Shown here: positions 1 through 6,878 of the stretch, piece by piece | Numbering within the stretch: position 1 is the stretch's first letter | How the letters are laid out: each line of letters starts with the position of its first letter | Origin: Deltaproteobacteria bacterium | Lineage (GTDB): Bacteria; Desulfobacterota; DSM-4660; Desulfatiglandales; HGW-15 | Direction of reading: 5' to 3' | NCBI GenBank assembly: GCA_019308525.1 | Contig: JAFDIC010000177.1 | Location: forward strand, 1 to 13,068 | Length of the DNA: 13,068 nucleotides | The notes under the pieces: model-generated | Told to the model about the DNA's origin: nothing | Database searches by the model: none | The model's input: only the letters and a program-made list of their open reading frames with translations | Position numbers and translations under genes: made by a program

Positions 1-1
1 G

Positions 2-637
2 CTGAAGGATTTGTTGAAAAAGGATATCATTGAAGGCACTCTGAAGGCCACAATGAACATTGCGATGGCAGGGGACGATCCTGAGAGGATCAAGAGGACC
101 CTGAACGGAAAAGGGGACCTGCGCTTCTTTGACGGGGCCATTGTGGGGGTGGACCTGGCGGGGATGGTAAGGAACGTGAAGGCCACCTTCGGCCTGGCAG
201 AAAAGCCTGAAAAGCGGCCCCGTACGGACTTCTCCGAGCTTCACATCCCCTTTACCATGACAAAGGGAGTTGTGAAGACGGCCAAAACCAGGCTTACATC
301 TCCTCTTCTCAGGCTGCTGGCCGCAGGCAAAGCCGACCTGGTCAGGGAGACCCTGGATTTCAGGGTGGAGCCCAAATTCGTCGGTACGATCAAGGGACAG
401 GGAGACACCCGGCAACGCAGTGGTATCACGGTTCCTGTCCTGATCACGGGCACCTTTTCTTCACCAAAGTTTCGACCCGATCTCGAGGGAATGCTCAAGG
501 GGACATTGGAAAAGGGGCTCCCGGAGGCTTCTGAGCTGAAGAAAATGCTGCCGGGGCAGGAGACCCAGGAAGGTGTGCAAAAGCCCTTGGAGGAAAAGGC
601 ACGAGATCTTCTCAAGGGCCTTCCCTTTTCTCGTTGA
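2..637 (+). CDS. AsmA-like protein, C-terminal part (5' end outside window)
   Basis: The frame is open to the left edge, so this is the 3' portion of a longer gene; 211 residues are visible and end in TGA. The sequence fits the C-terminal region of the AsmA family, large envelope proteins anchored in the inner membrane that span the periplasm and are linked to outer-membrane lipid homeostasis. Recognisable family features, in order, are a GDLRFFDGAIVGVDL segment, a TDFSELHIPFTMTKGVV segment, a PLLRLLAAGKADLVRETLDF segment, and a GITVPVLITGTFSSPKFRPDL segment just before a charged, low-complexity tail (about 160-211). These are the repeating beta-rich motifs usual near the AsmA C-terminus. No membrane segment is visible here; the family's anchor is N-terminal. 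It faces the lipoprotein gene convergently, with about 286 bp between them. The family call is by pattern recognition only; function in this organism is unknown. Confidence 0.75.
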   Translation: MKDLLKKDIIEGTLKATMNIAMAGDDPERIKRTLNGKGDLRFFDGAIVGVDLAGMVRNVKATFGLAEKPEKRPRTDFSELHIPFTMTKGVVKTAKTRLTSPLLRLLAAGKADLVRETLDFRVEPKFVGTIKGQGDTRQRSGITVPVLITGTFSSPKFRPDLEGMLKGTLEKGLPEASELKKMLPGQETQEGVQKPLEEKARDLLKGLPFSR

Positions 638-654
638 GGGGAAAACGCTCAACT

Positions 655-793
655 AGGCGTTACCTGTCATTTGTTATCCGTCATTCAACCCCTGCTGGCC
701 GCGCCATTCTCATACCTCTACCAGGGGGGAGATGTCATTTCAGCCATGGGGCTGCCGAGACCCATCACCCATAACGACTAACAGGTAACGCCT
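655..793. repeat. Inverted-repeat-bounded intergenic element
   Basis: A perfect 13-bp inverted repeat, aggcgttacctgt at 655-667 and its complement acaggtaacgcct at 781-793, bounds a 139-bp stretch. Past the perfect arms the similarity continues imperfectly for about 17 more bases, sharing a gttat block at equal distance from each arm. A second, inner stem (CCCCTG 689-694 with CAGGGG 722-727) could also form. The element sits between two convergent genes, where a transcription-stopping structure or a small non-autonomous (MITE/REP-like) element would be tolerated. No clear target-site duplication or U-tract is visible. The remaining 794-923 shows no gene or clear signal. Confidence 0.6.
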
Positions 794-923
794 GATCGAG
801 GTTTTGGCTTGATCAAGGTGGAACACACAACTTCCAACAGAAAAAACACCTCTGGGGATAACCAAGGCCTGGTCCTCCCCTGCACAGAGCGGGATCTTCT
901 ATAGGCCATGGATGCTTCCAGCA

Positions 924-1469
924 CTATGGTCCTGTCTTCTCCTCTATTATCTTTATACTTATGGTTTCCACAAGTTCCTCGCCCCTGTATCCAACCACAA
1001 GCCGCATCGCATTTTCACCCGTGGGTAGTATCCCGGCTTCAATCCCGCTTGGCTGACTGCGGGCCCTCATGGGGGCTCTGGCCAATAGATCTTGGGGCGC
1101 TACAATCTTCCTGAACGTATGCCCCGGGGGAATGATATCAGGGGGGATGCTCCTGTTCTTGACATCTTCAGGGTCTATCCCCGCGAAAACGAAAATGCCT
1201 CTTTCCTCTCCGTTGTGAATATAGGCTGTTTTGTTCCAGTCTATGGTCAGATCATCCCGGGTATGGTTTTTCACCTCCAGGCGAAAAGAGACAAAAAAGG
1301 GGCGTCCCTGTTTAAGGGGTTCCAATCTGGCCTCGAAACACCTGTTAGAGACCATCCCTGAAACAGGCTGGCTTGTCCAAATTGTTTTCACGGGCGCACA
1401 TCCCAGGGTCGCCACAAGGACCAAGCCCGCCAGAAGCCCTATCACTTTTCTTGCCGATATTTCTTTCAT
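924..1469 (-). CDS. Predicted lipoprotein of unknown function
   Basis: This encodes 181 residues from the ATG at 1469. That start was chosen because AAGGGG lies about six bases upstream and gives a compact signal peptide; the frame also has starts at 1523 and 1487, but these would place extra residues before the signal. The N-terminus has basic residues (K2, R7, K8), a hydrophobic stretch (9-22) and TLGC at 21-24, an imperfect lipobox, so Cys24 is the likely lipidated residue after cleavage by signal peptidase II. The mature part looks all-beta: alternating hydrophobic residues, a DLTIDWNKTAYIHNGEERG segment, an IPPDIIPPGHTF loop and a C-terminal LVVGYRGEELVETISIKI strand pair. I recognise it as similar to deltaproteobacterial hypothetical lipoproteins with an immunoglobulin-like fold, but no function is known to me. 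It lies downstream of tctC on the same strand, 358 bp away, so it is probably a separate transcription unit. Confidence 0.7.
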   Translation of the reverse strand: MKEISARKVIGLLAGLVLVATLGCAPVKTIWTSQPVSGMVSNRCFEARLEPLKQGRPFFVSFRLEVKNHTRDDLTIDWNKTAYIHNGEERGIFVFAGIDPEDVKNRSIPPDIIPPGHTFRKIVAPQDLLARAPMRARSQPSGIEAGILPTGENAMRLVVGYRGEELVETISIKIIEEKTGP

Positions 1470-1827
1470 GATTACCCCTTCTCTCATAGCTCCTATCACA
1501 AAGAGCCCTTCCAAAAAACCCATGTTTCGCTAGATCCCCGGGCAGCCTGGATAGTTATCGTCAGGAAGTTCCGACGGGCCCCAGTGCCCACGAGGCGCCT
1601 CTGATGTTATCCTCGATTCGATTGGTTCCTTCAGGGCGCAAGGGTCATGGAGGTCGAAGGGCCGTATCCATTATTCGCTTTGACTCCCATAAGCGGGATC
1701 CTCGACGATCCCAAAGGACAGGTTTTCAGGAAAAGACACACTTGGACCAAGGCCGTGGCAAACAAACCAAGCCTTGGCGGACGACAGGCTTTATTGGGGC
1801 AGGGGGATTCCCCTGACCCATGAGCCC
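1470..1827. other. Intergenic region between tctC and the lipoprotein gene
   Basis: No convincing gene is present; the open frames here lack family resemblance and ribosome binding sites. It holds several short inverted repeats: GGGATC/GATCCC at 1695-1700/1707-1712, CCAAGGC/GCCTTGG at 1747-1753/1771-1777, and CAGGGG/CCCCTG at 1800-1805/1810-1815. The promoter of the lipoprotein gene should lie here, but no good -35/-10 pair was recognised. Confidence 0.5.
1747..1815 (-). terminator. Possible hairpins ending the tctBAC transcript
   Basis: Twelve bases past the tctC stop, reading the - strand, is a 6-bp G/C-rich stem (1815-1810 with 1805-1800, 4-base loop). It is followed by a 7-bp stem with a 17-base loop (1777-1771 with 1753-1747). 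Neither is followed by a run of T, so an intrinsic terminator is not established; a Rho-dependent or transcript-stabilising role is equally possible. Confidence 0.25.
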
Positions 1828-2826
1828 CTATCTCGGTTGGGTTGCAGGCTCCTTTATTCTTCCGAGCTTCCTGAAGATTTCCACCTGTTTCGGCCAGCCC
1901 TCTTCGAGCAGCTTGCTGAATTCCCTGCCCCTCATCTTCAGGGGGACGATGGCGAATTTCTTGGCCATATCCTTGAACAGGGGAGTATCTACTGCATATT
2001 CCGCGGCATCTTCAATTTTCTTCACTATCGCGGGATCCAACCCTGCCGGCCCAAAGAGACCAAAGACCGTGTCGTTGTAATAGGGTATACCAACCTCGAG
2101 CAGGGTGGGCACGTCCGGGAATTCGGCCATGCGGTCCTTTGTATGGACTACCAGGACCCTCATTTGCCCTGACTGGACCATGCTCACAAACTTGGGACCG
2201 GCAGAGCAGGCATCCACGTGGCCGCCGAGCACCGCTGTCAGGGACGGCATGGTACCCTTGTAGGGAATATGAGTCCACTTAATCCCGTGTTTTTCCGCCG
2301 CGATCTCCATGGCAACGTGCATGGGTGAACCGGAACCCGTGGTGGAGTACTTTACCTTTCCCGGGTTTTTCTTTGCATATTCAATAAAATCGTCCCAGGT
2401 CTTCCAGGGGGAATCCGCCTTGACCACGGTGCCCGATGCAACGGCGGCATATGAATACAGAAATGTAAAACTTGCCAGGGGTTTGTACGGGACCTTGCGC
2501 AGGACGGGAATCCTGAATATGCCTGAAGAAGTGCCTGCCGAAAGGGTGTAACCATCAGGCTTTGCCCCGGCAAGCACGCCAAGGGCCACTGTCCCGGTAC
2601 CACCCGTCTTGTTGATCAATACAATGGGCTTGCCAAGCACCTTTTCCATACCCGGGGCCAGAGCCCTTACGCTTGCATCCATGGAACCCCCTGCTGCGAA
2701 GGGAATAAACATGGTGATCGGTTTTTTCGGCCACGCCGCTTGTGCCTGCTGCCCGCCAAGCACGCCCAAAGTACCCATGAACACTACCAAACCCAATACC
2801 AAAAATCCTCTCTTCACTGCTCTCAT
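1828..2826 (-). CDS. tctC: Tripartite tricarboxylate transporter substrate-binding protein (TctC/Bug family)
   Basis: A 332-residue periplasmic binding protein of the TctC (Bug) family, which captures carboxylates or related small solutes for the TctAB membrane complex. The start at 2826 is preceded by AGGAGG (2834-2839) with a 7-base spacer. Residues 1-30 form a Sec signal peptide (MRAVKR, hydrophobic core, AQA cleavage site). The mature protein opens with the family motif IPFAAGGSMD (41-50). Later come a WTHIPYKGTMPSLTAVLGGHVDA region, typical of the second ligand-contact loop, and FGLFGPAGLDPAIVKKI near the C-terminus. Length is normal. It is the third gene of the operon, 30 bp after tctA; having its own strong ribosome binding site fits the need for excess binding protein. 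Substrate cannot be inferred: members bind citrate, tricarballylate, glutamate, nicotinate, terephthalate and others. Confidence 0.93.
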   Translation of the reverse strand: MRAVKRGFLVLGLVVFMGTLGVLGGQQAQAAWPKKPITMFIPFAAGGSMDASVRALAPGMEKVLGKPIVLINKTGGTGTVALGVLAGAKPDGYTLSAGTSSGIFRIPVLRKVPYKPLASFTFLYSYAAVASGTVVKADSPWKTWDDFIEYAKKNPGKVKYSTTGSGSPMHVAMEIAAEKHGIKWTHIPYKGTMPSLTAVLGGHVDACSAGPKFVSMVQSGQMRVLVVHTKDRMAEFPDVPTLLEVGIPYYNDTVFGLFGPAGLDPAIVKKIEDAAEYAVDTPLFKDMAKKFAIVPLKMRGREFSKLLEEGWPKQVEIFRKLGRIKEPATQPR

Positions 2827-2856
2827 AGATCATCCTCCTTTTTTGGGTTATTAAGG

Positions 2857-4359
2857 TTAAGAATCACCGGGCCTCCTCTTCTTTTGGCCGCGGATGAGCC
2901 CTACTGTGGTCAAAATGGTCAAAATGAAAAACCCGAGTGAAATAGGCCTGGTAACGAAAATCCTGAGCGAGCCGTACGACATCAACAGGGACTGGCGCAT
3001 GGCAGCCTCACCGATGGGGCTCAGAATAAAGGCGATCAGGAGCGGGGCCGTGGCAAACTCCAGTTTTGTCATGAAAAACCCTATTATGCCGAACACTATC
3101 ATGATACCCACGTCAAACATGGAGTGCTGGATTGCATAGGACCCTACCACGCAAAAGAGAAGCACTACCGGGAACAGGATGTTCCTGGGCACCTTGCTCA
3201 GATGTGCGGCATATTTCATGGCTATACTACCTATGATGTAGTACACGATATCGCATATGATGAACCCGATGAAGATGGCATATATCATCTGTGCATGATC
3301 CTTGAACAGGAGGGGGCCGGGGATAAACCCCTGGATCATGAACGCGCCCATGATCACCGCCGTTATTATGTCGCCAGGGATTCCAAGCGTGAGCAAGGGT
3401 ATGAAAGTCGCCCCCACCACTGCACTGTTCCCCGACTCGGAGGCTGCTATACCCTCCAGGGAACCCTTGCCGAACATGTGCCCGTTCTTGGAGACACGCT
3501 TGGCCCTCGCATAACTCATGAAAGAGGCTATGCCGGTGCCGATGCCGGGAATGATCCCTATGCCGGTGCCGATGCCCGTGCCGCGCATGATGGTCCTGAA
3601 GCAGCCCTTGAATTCCGCCCACGAGACCCGGTTGTCAGCCGGGTCAGGCGAGTGCTTGATTACAAATTGGTCGGCCTCGGTCACCGACTTCTTACCCAGC
3701 TGGAAAATGACCTCTGAAAGGGCAAACAGCCCTATCAAGAGCGGGATGAGAGATATGCCGCTGTCCAGCTCCACAATGTTGAAGGTCAGGCGCCTCGTTG
3801 TCATGATGGGATCGAGACCTACCGTGGCGAGGAGCAACCCCAGGGTTCCTGAAATAAGCCCCTTGACCATGGATTTTCCAGCCACCCCTGCGACAATCGT
3901 AAGGGAGAAGGCTATGAGCATGGTGATCTCTGGCGGTCCGAATCTGAGGGCGATGGATGCCAGGGGTGCCGCCACGGCTATGAGGACCAGGTCAGAGCAA
4001 AAATCCGCAAGGGTTGAGGAGTATTTTGCCATCTTGAGGGCTTTGACACCCTTGCCCTGCTTTGTGAGGGTATAACCGTCCAGAACAGTAGCCGCCGAAG
4101 CCGGGGTACCGGGTGTATTAAGGAGTATGGCCGTAATGGACCCGCCAAAGATGCCCCCCTTGTAAGCCCCTACCAGCAACATGATGGACGTGACGAAATC
4201 CAGGTCAAAGGTCAGGGGTAATATCAAGGCAACGGCCATGGTTGCAGTCAGTCCTGGAATCGTCCCAACGATCAAGCCCAGGGTAGAGCCCACAATGATT
4301 GCAAGGATGTGCTGCCAGTGAAAGATAATGGTTAGGCCCGCAATGACGTTGTCTATCAT
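2857..4359 (-). CDS. tctA: Tripartite tricarboxylate transporter large membrane subunit TctA
   Basis: A 500-residue integral inner-membrane protein, the usual TctA length, with about ten to twelve hydrophobic segments. Family motifs are clear: GTIPGLTATMAVALILPLT (32-50), GGIFGGSITAILLNTPGTPA (68-87) running on to VLDGY, the glycine-rich segment with IIPGIGTGIASFMSY (269-283) followed by a basic ARAKRVSK turn, AASESGNSAVVGATFIPLLT (305-324) with LGIPGD just after, and GFIPGPLLF (344-352). TctA forms the ion-driven (usually Na+ or H+) transport channel with TctB and takes substrate from TctC. The start follows the tctB stop by 11 bp, and upstream purine-rich GAAAGGA gives only a close, modest ribosome binding site, suggesting translational coupling to tctB. 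It ends 30 bp before tctC. No disrupted motif is seen. Confidence 0.95.
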   Translation of the reverse strand: MIDNVIAGLTIIFHWQHILAIIVGSTLGLIVGTIPGLTATMAVALILPLTFDLDFVTSIMLLVGAYKGGIFGGSITAILLNTPGTPASAATVLDGYTLTKQGKGVKALKMAKYSSTLADFCSDLVLIAVAAPLASIALRFGPPEITMLIAFSLTIVAGVAGKSMVKGLISGTLGLLLATVGLDPIMTTRRLTFNIVELDSGISLIPLLIGLFALSEVIFQLGKKSVTEADQFVIKHSPDPADNRVSWAEFKGCFRTIMRGTGIGTGIGIIPGIGTGIASFMSYARAKRVSKNGHMFGKGSLEGIAASESGNSAVVGATFIPLLTLGIPGDIITAVIMGAFMIQGFIPGPLLFKDHAQMIYAIFIGFIICDIVYYIIGSIAMKYAAHLSKVPRNILFPVVLLFCVVGSYAIQHSMFDVGIMIVFGIIGFFMTKLEFATAPLLIAFILSPIGEAAMRQSLLMSYGSLRIFVTRPISLGFFILTILTTVGLIRGQKKRRPGDS

Positions 4360-4370
4360 GTCCTTTCGAC

Positions 4371-4859
4371 CTACTCAAATATGACGCCGACGGGGAAATG
4401 GACCTGCATGACATAGAGAAAAAAGAGGTAGACCCCTATGGTCACCGATACTGAAGTGATGACTACCTTCAGGGGCCCCTTCACACCCTCGATCACGAAG
4501 AGGGCCGCCAACATGAGCGCCGTGGAGATCAAGAAGCCTACGCATTTCATGGCAAAGAAATATGCGATGATTACCAGGGTACAGGCATAGGCCTTGTATT
4601 CCTCCCGGGGGGTCAACCATTCTTCCGCCTCGGCTTCGTCAATCGGAGATCTTTTCTGGATCAGCCCGAGAGCCAAGTGCAGAAACGCGAGCCCGGCGAT
4701 GACCCAGGTGGAGAGTACAGGGAAGAATGCCGGAGAAAGGCTTGCCAGTTCATATTCCTCCGTGATCTCGATATAGTTGGGGATTACCCAAAATCGCACC
4801 AACAAGCATCCGACCAGTATTGCGAAATCGATTAATCTTTCCCTGGTTTGATATCTCAA
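4371..4859 (-). CDS. tctB: Tripartite tricarboxylate transporter small membrane subunit TctB
   Basis: A 162-residue membrane protein with four predicted hydrophobic segments (about 10-27, 45-64, 89-108 and 116-155, the last probably two helices), matching the TctB fold. It is the small partner of TctA; its exact role is poorly defined. The start is chosen as TTG at 4859 because AGGAG (4868-4872) sits 8 bases upstream and the product then begins with RYQTRERLIDFAILVG, a normal TctB N-terminus. An ATG at 4877 would add six residues but lacks its own ribosome binding site and would put the Shine-Dalgarno sequence inside the gene. TctB proteins are poorly conserved, so the call rests on size, topology and position as first gene of tctB-tctA-tctC. 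The order more often seen in characterised loci is tctC-tctB-tctA. Confidence 0.88.
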   Translation of the reverse strand: MRYQTRERLIDFAILVGCLLVRFWVIPNYIEITEEYELASLSPAFFPVLSTWVIAGLAFLHLALGLIQKRSPIDEAEAEEWLTPREEYKAYACTLVIIAYFFAMKCVGFLISTALMLAALFVIEGVKGPLKVVITSVSVTIGVYLFFLYVMQVHFPVGVIFE

Positions 4860-4867
4860 GGGGCTAT

Positions 4868-4872
4868 CTCCT
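4868..4872 (-). promoter_or_regulatory. Ribosome binding site deciding the tctB start
   Basis: On the - strand this reads AGGAG within GGGAGGAG, 8 bases before the TTG at 4859. It overlaps the first codons that would follow the alternative ATG at 4877, which argues for the TTG start. Confidence 0.55.
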
Positions 4873-4948
4873 CCCATCCAGGACCAGGATCAACCTTGAG
4901 ACTGGGTAGGTCCATGAATCGATCCCTTGCCATCCAGTGGGCTCCCAT

Positions 4949-4975
4949 ATTATATCCTGAGTGTTCCCATTTCAA
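4949..4975 (-). promoter_or_regulatory. Candidate sigma-70 promoter of tctBAC
   Basis: On the - strand, TTGAAA (4975-4970) and a perfect TATAAT (4954-4949) are separated by 15 bases, about 90 bases upstream of the tctB start. The spacer is shorter than the ideal 17, but the -10 box is consensus and lies in an A/T-rich island of an otherwise GC-rich region. Confidence 0.5.
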
Positions 4976-5026
4976 GGCGCTTTCCTCTTCCGGTGCGATC
5001 CCTTTCCAGTGGCAACCGGATTTTGT

Positions 5027-5055
5027 TTGCATTACGCCAATACCTGTCCTATAAA
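5027..5055 (+). promoter_or_regulatory. Candidate sigma-70 promoter of the aldolase-methyltransferase-CGS group
   Basis: TTGCAT (5027-5032) and TATAAA (5050-5055) are separated by 17 bases on the + strand. The -10 matches consensus at five of six bases, the -35 at three. It would give a 5' leader of about 160 bases before the ATG at 5224. Confidence 0.4.
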
Positions 5056-5223
5056 GTACCCGATTATCCACACCTCAATCCTGGACCGGATGGAATAATA
5101 GAGGTAAAAAGGGCAACAGTCAACCATCTTGCTTGTGGAATCTTCGCGCTCTGCTATTTGGTTCTTACCAGGAGATGCACCGAAATTCTTGAGCGTGACC
5201 AGTATGCATTGGGAGAAGGAAAA

Positions 5224-6192
5224 ATGAAAGGTATACGTATCGATCTGGCCAGTGACACGGTAACGAAACCAACGCCCGAGATGAGGAAGTTCATCGCCTC
5301 GGCCGAGGTGGGAGATGAGCAACGAAAAGAAGACACCATGTGTAACCAGGTGGCTATACGCGTCCATTGCAGCCATGGAGACGAAATAGTCATGGACCAG
5401 ACCGCCCATACCAGGCACTATGAGGCAGGCGGACCCGCTGCCCTTACCGGAGTGTCCATATATCCCCTCGAGGGTGAGAGGGGGATATTTTCATCGGAAC
5501 AGTTTGAATCCGCGATTCGGCCTGATGACAACCACTTCCCCCGCACCAGGATGGTGCTGGTCGAACAAACTTCTAACGTGGGAGGAGGTTCTATCTGGCC
5601 CCTGGAGACCATGCGGGCGATCTCGGAGATAGCCCTGAAGCACGGCATTGCAAGCCACATGGACGGCGCCAGGCTGCTGAACGCGGTTATTGCAACAGGC
5701 ATCCCTGCCAGGGAATACGCGGCCCTGTTCGATTCGGTGTGGATTGACTTCAGCAAGGGCTTGGGCGCGCCTGTCGGAGCAGCGCTGGCAGGTTCAAGGG
5801 TTTTTATCAAGGAGGCATGGCGCTGGAAACACCAGTTCGGCGGTGCAATGCGCCAGGCCGGGATCATAGCTGCCGCCGCGGTATATGCCCTTGAGCATCA
5901 CGTGGAAAGGCTTGCCGAGGACCATGAAAATGCCAGGATCCTGGCCGAGGGCCTTTCTGCCATAGAAGGTATCCGGGTGGAGCCCGTCGACACCAACATC
6001 ATATTCTTTGAAGTGTCCGATCTGGGACTCACGGCAGCCCAATTCAACCAGATGCTCATGAGCAAGGGTGTGCGCGTGTCTCCTACCTTCGGGCACAGGG
6101 TGAGGGCAGTGACTCACCTGGACGTGACAAGGTCCCAGGTTGAAGAGGCCATTGACATCATTCGCCGGGTGGCTGATGAAACGAAGGGATAG
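5224..6192 (+). CDS. ltaE: Threonine aldolase-family PLP enzyme with an internal in-frame deletion
   Basis: 322 residues from the ATG at 5224, preceded by GGAGAAGGA at good spacing. The family cleaves threonine or related beta-hydroxy amino acids to glycine plus an aldehyde, using PLP, in the cytoplasm. Visible features: RIDLASDTVTKPTPEM (5-20); the ring-stacking His62 region TAHTRHYEAGG (60-70); HFPRTRMVLVEQTSN (104-118); HMDGAR (145-150), whose Asp147 contacts the PLP ring nitrogen; and the PLP lysine in SKGLGAPVG (Lys178). Normal family members run about 345-350 residues. Here VGDEQRKED (29-37) joins directly to TMCNQVAIRVH (38-48). The segment normally between them, starting PTVN and ending in PSG, about 25 residues, is absent. 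It contains a helix and the Ser-Gly part of the PLP-phosphate loop. The frame is intact on both sides, so either this is a degenerate enzyme or the deletion is recent. Activity is doubtful. Confidence 0.85.
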   Translation: MKGIRIDLASDTVTKPTPEMRKFIASAEVGDEQRKEDTMCNQVAIRVHCSHGDEIVMDQTAHTRHYEAGGPAALTGVSIYPLEGERGIFSSEQFESAIRPDDNHFPRTRMVLVEQTSNVGGGSIWPLETMRAISEIALKHGIASHMDGARLLNAVIATGIPAREYAALFDSVWIDFSKGLGAPVGAALAGSRVFIKEAWRWKHQFGGAMRQAGIIAAAAVYALEHHVERLAEDHENARILAEGLSAIEGIRVEPVDTNIIFFEVSDLGLTAAQFNQMLMSKGVRVSPTFGHRVRAVTHLDVTRSQVEEAIDIIRRVADETKG

Positions 6193-6312
6193 TTAGATCT
6201 TCTGTTTGGGTGGATATGACCCTGGATAGAAACCTTGACCTGGACTGGAGCCAAGTTCGAGGGTCTACTAACTGGTGAAAGGCATATTCCTTTGGCAGCC
6301 CAGGATACGCAC

Positions 6313-6867
6313 ATGGCTGCAGGTGACGGACCACGGCTGAGGCCTGCCTCCCTGCTTGTTTCCTATTCACATCTCTTCGACAGGCTCCGTCTCAATGGCC
6401 CCATCCTGGATCTGGCATGCGGATCGGGCCATAACGGCCTCTTCCTGGCCAGAAAGGGATTCCCCGTTGTATTGTGTGACAGGTCAGGGGCATCTCTCCA
6501 AAGGGCCAGGGCGTTCGCACATCGGGAGGGGGTAAAAGTCGATCTCTGGCAGGTGGACCTGGAAAAGGCCGCAGGCAATCCCCTGGAAGGGGACCATTAC
6601 GGTGCTATTATTGTCTTCCGCTATCTCCACAGGCCCCTCATCCCCTGCATAAGGAAAGCGATCAAGGGTGGAGGGCTGCTTTTCTACGAGACCTTCACCA
6701 GGGAACAGGCCAGGTTTGGGAGGCCGAAGAATCCGCGCTACCTCCTGAAGCCCTTTGAACTGAAGTCCTTTTTCGAGGATTGGAAGATCTACCACTATTT
6801 CGAGGGAATCCTGGATGAACCCAGGAGGGCGATTGCCCAAATCATCTGTCAAAAACCTGAACAGTAA
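6313..6867 (+). CDS. Class I SAM-dependent methyltransferase (TehB-like)
   Basis: 184 residues from the ATG at 6313, which has AGGA seven bases upstream. An alternative TTG at 6235 would add 26 residues, but those use codons unlike the rest and resemble nothing known. A Rossmann-fold methyltransferase: motif I LDLACGSGHNG (32-42) binds S-adenosylmethionine, an acidic residue Asp56 in VVLCDRSG ends strand 2, VDLEK (81-85) matches the adenine-contact region, and YGAIIVFRYLHRPLIP (96-111) is motif IV with the following helix. GGLLFYETF (120-128) is the next strand, followed by a RFGRPKNPRYLL stretch commonly seen in the TehB-like/Methyltransf_25 group. The substrate is unknown. It lies 120 bp after the aldolase-like gene and 11 bp before the next gene, with which it is almost surely co-transcribed. 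Confidence 0.82.
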   Translation: MAAGDGPRLRPASLLVSYSHLFDRLRLNGPILDLACGSGHNGLFLARKGFPVVLCDRSGASLQRARAFAHREGVKVDLWQVDLEKAAGNPLEGDHYGAIIVFRYLHRPLIPCIRKAIKGGGLLFYETFTREQARFGRPKNPRYLLKPFELKSFFEDWKIYHYFEGILDEPRRAIAQIICQKPEQ

Positions 6868-6872
6868 GGAGG
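6866..6872 (+). promoter_or_regulatory. Strong ribosome binding site overlapping the methyltransferase stop codon
   Basis: AAGGAGG lies six bases before the ATG at 6879 and shares two bases with the TAA of the methyltransferase gene. This fixes the start at 6879 rather than the adjacent TTG at 6876 and points to translational coupling. Confidence 0.8.
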
Positions 6873-6878
6873 CTCTTG

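Larger units (their letters stand above)
4860..5223. other. Divergent intergenic region between tctBAC and the threonine aldolase-like gene
   Basis: 364 bp without a convincing gene. An open + strand frame extends about 99 codons upstream of the aldolase start but has no family resemblance and contains the divergent promoter candidates, so it is treated as non-coding. One promoter candidate is seen for each direction (4949-4975 on -, 5027-5055 on +). The region is long enough for regulator sites, but no strong palindrome was recognised and no transporter regulator gene (such as tctDE or a LysR-type gene) lies next to it. Confidence 0.5.

Noticed and set aside
3124..4075. Long open frames antisense to tctA
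   Set aside because: Their repetitive Met/Pro/Gly composition mirrors the conserved glycine-rich TctA motifs on the other strand; no ribosome binding sites or family likeness.
4927..5223. Possible 99-residue N-terminal extension of the threonine aldolase-like protein
   Set aside because: It has no family resemblance, overlaps both divergent promoter candidates, and the ATG at 5224 has a good ribosome binding site and begins exactly at the family N-terminus.
6235..6312. TTG start adding 26 residues to the methyltransferase
   Set aside because: The added codons are unlike the rest of the gene, upstream lacks a good ribosome binding site, and the ATG at 6313 gives a normal N-terminus.
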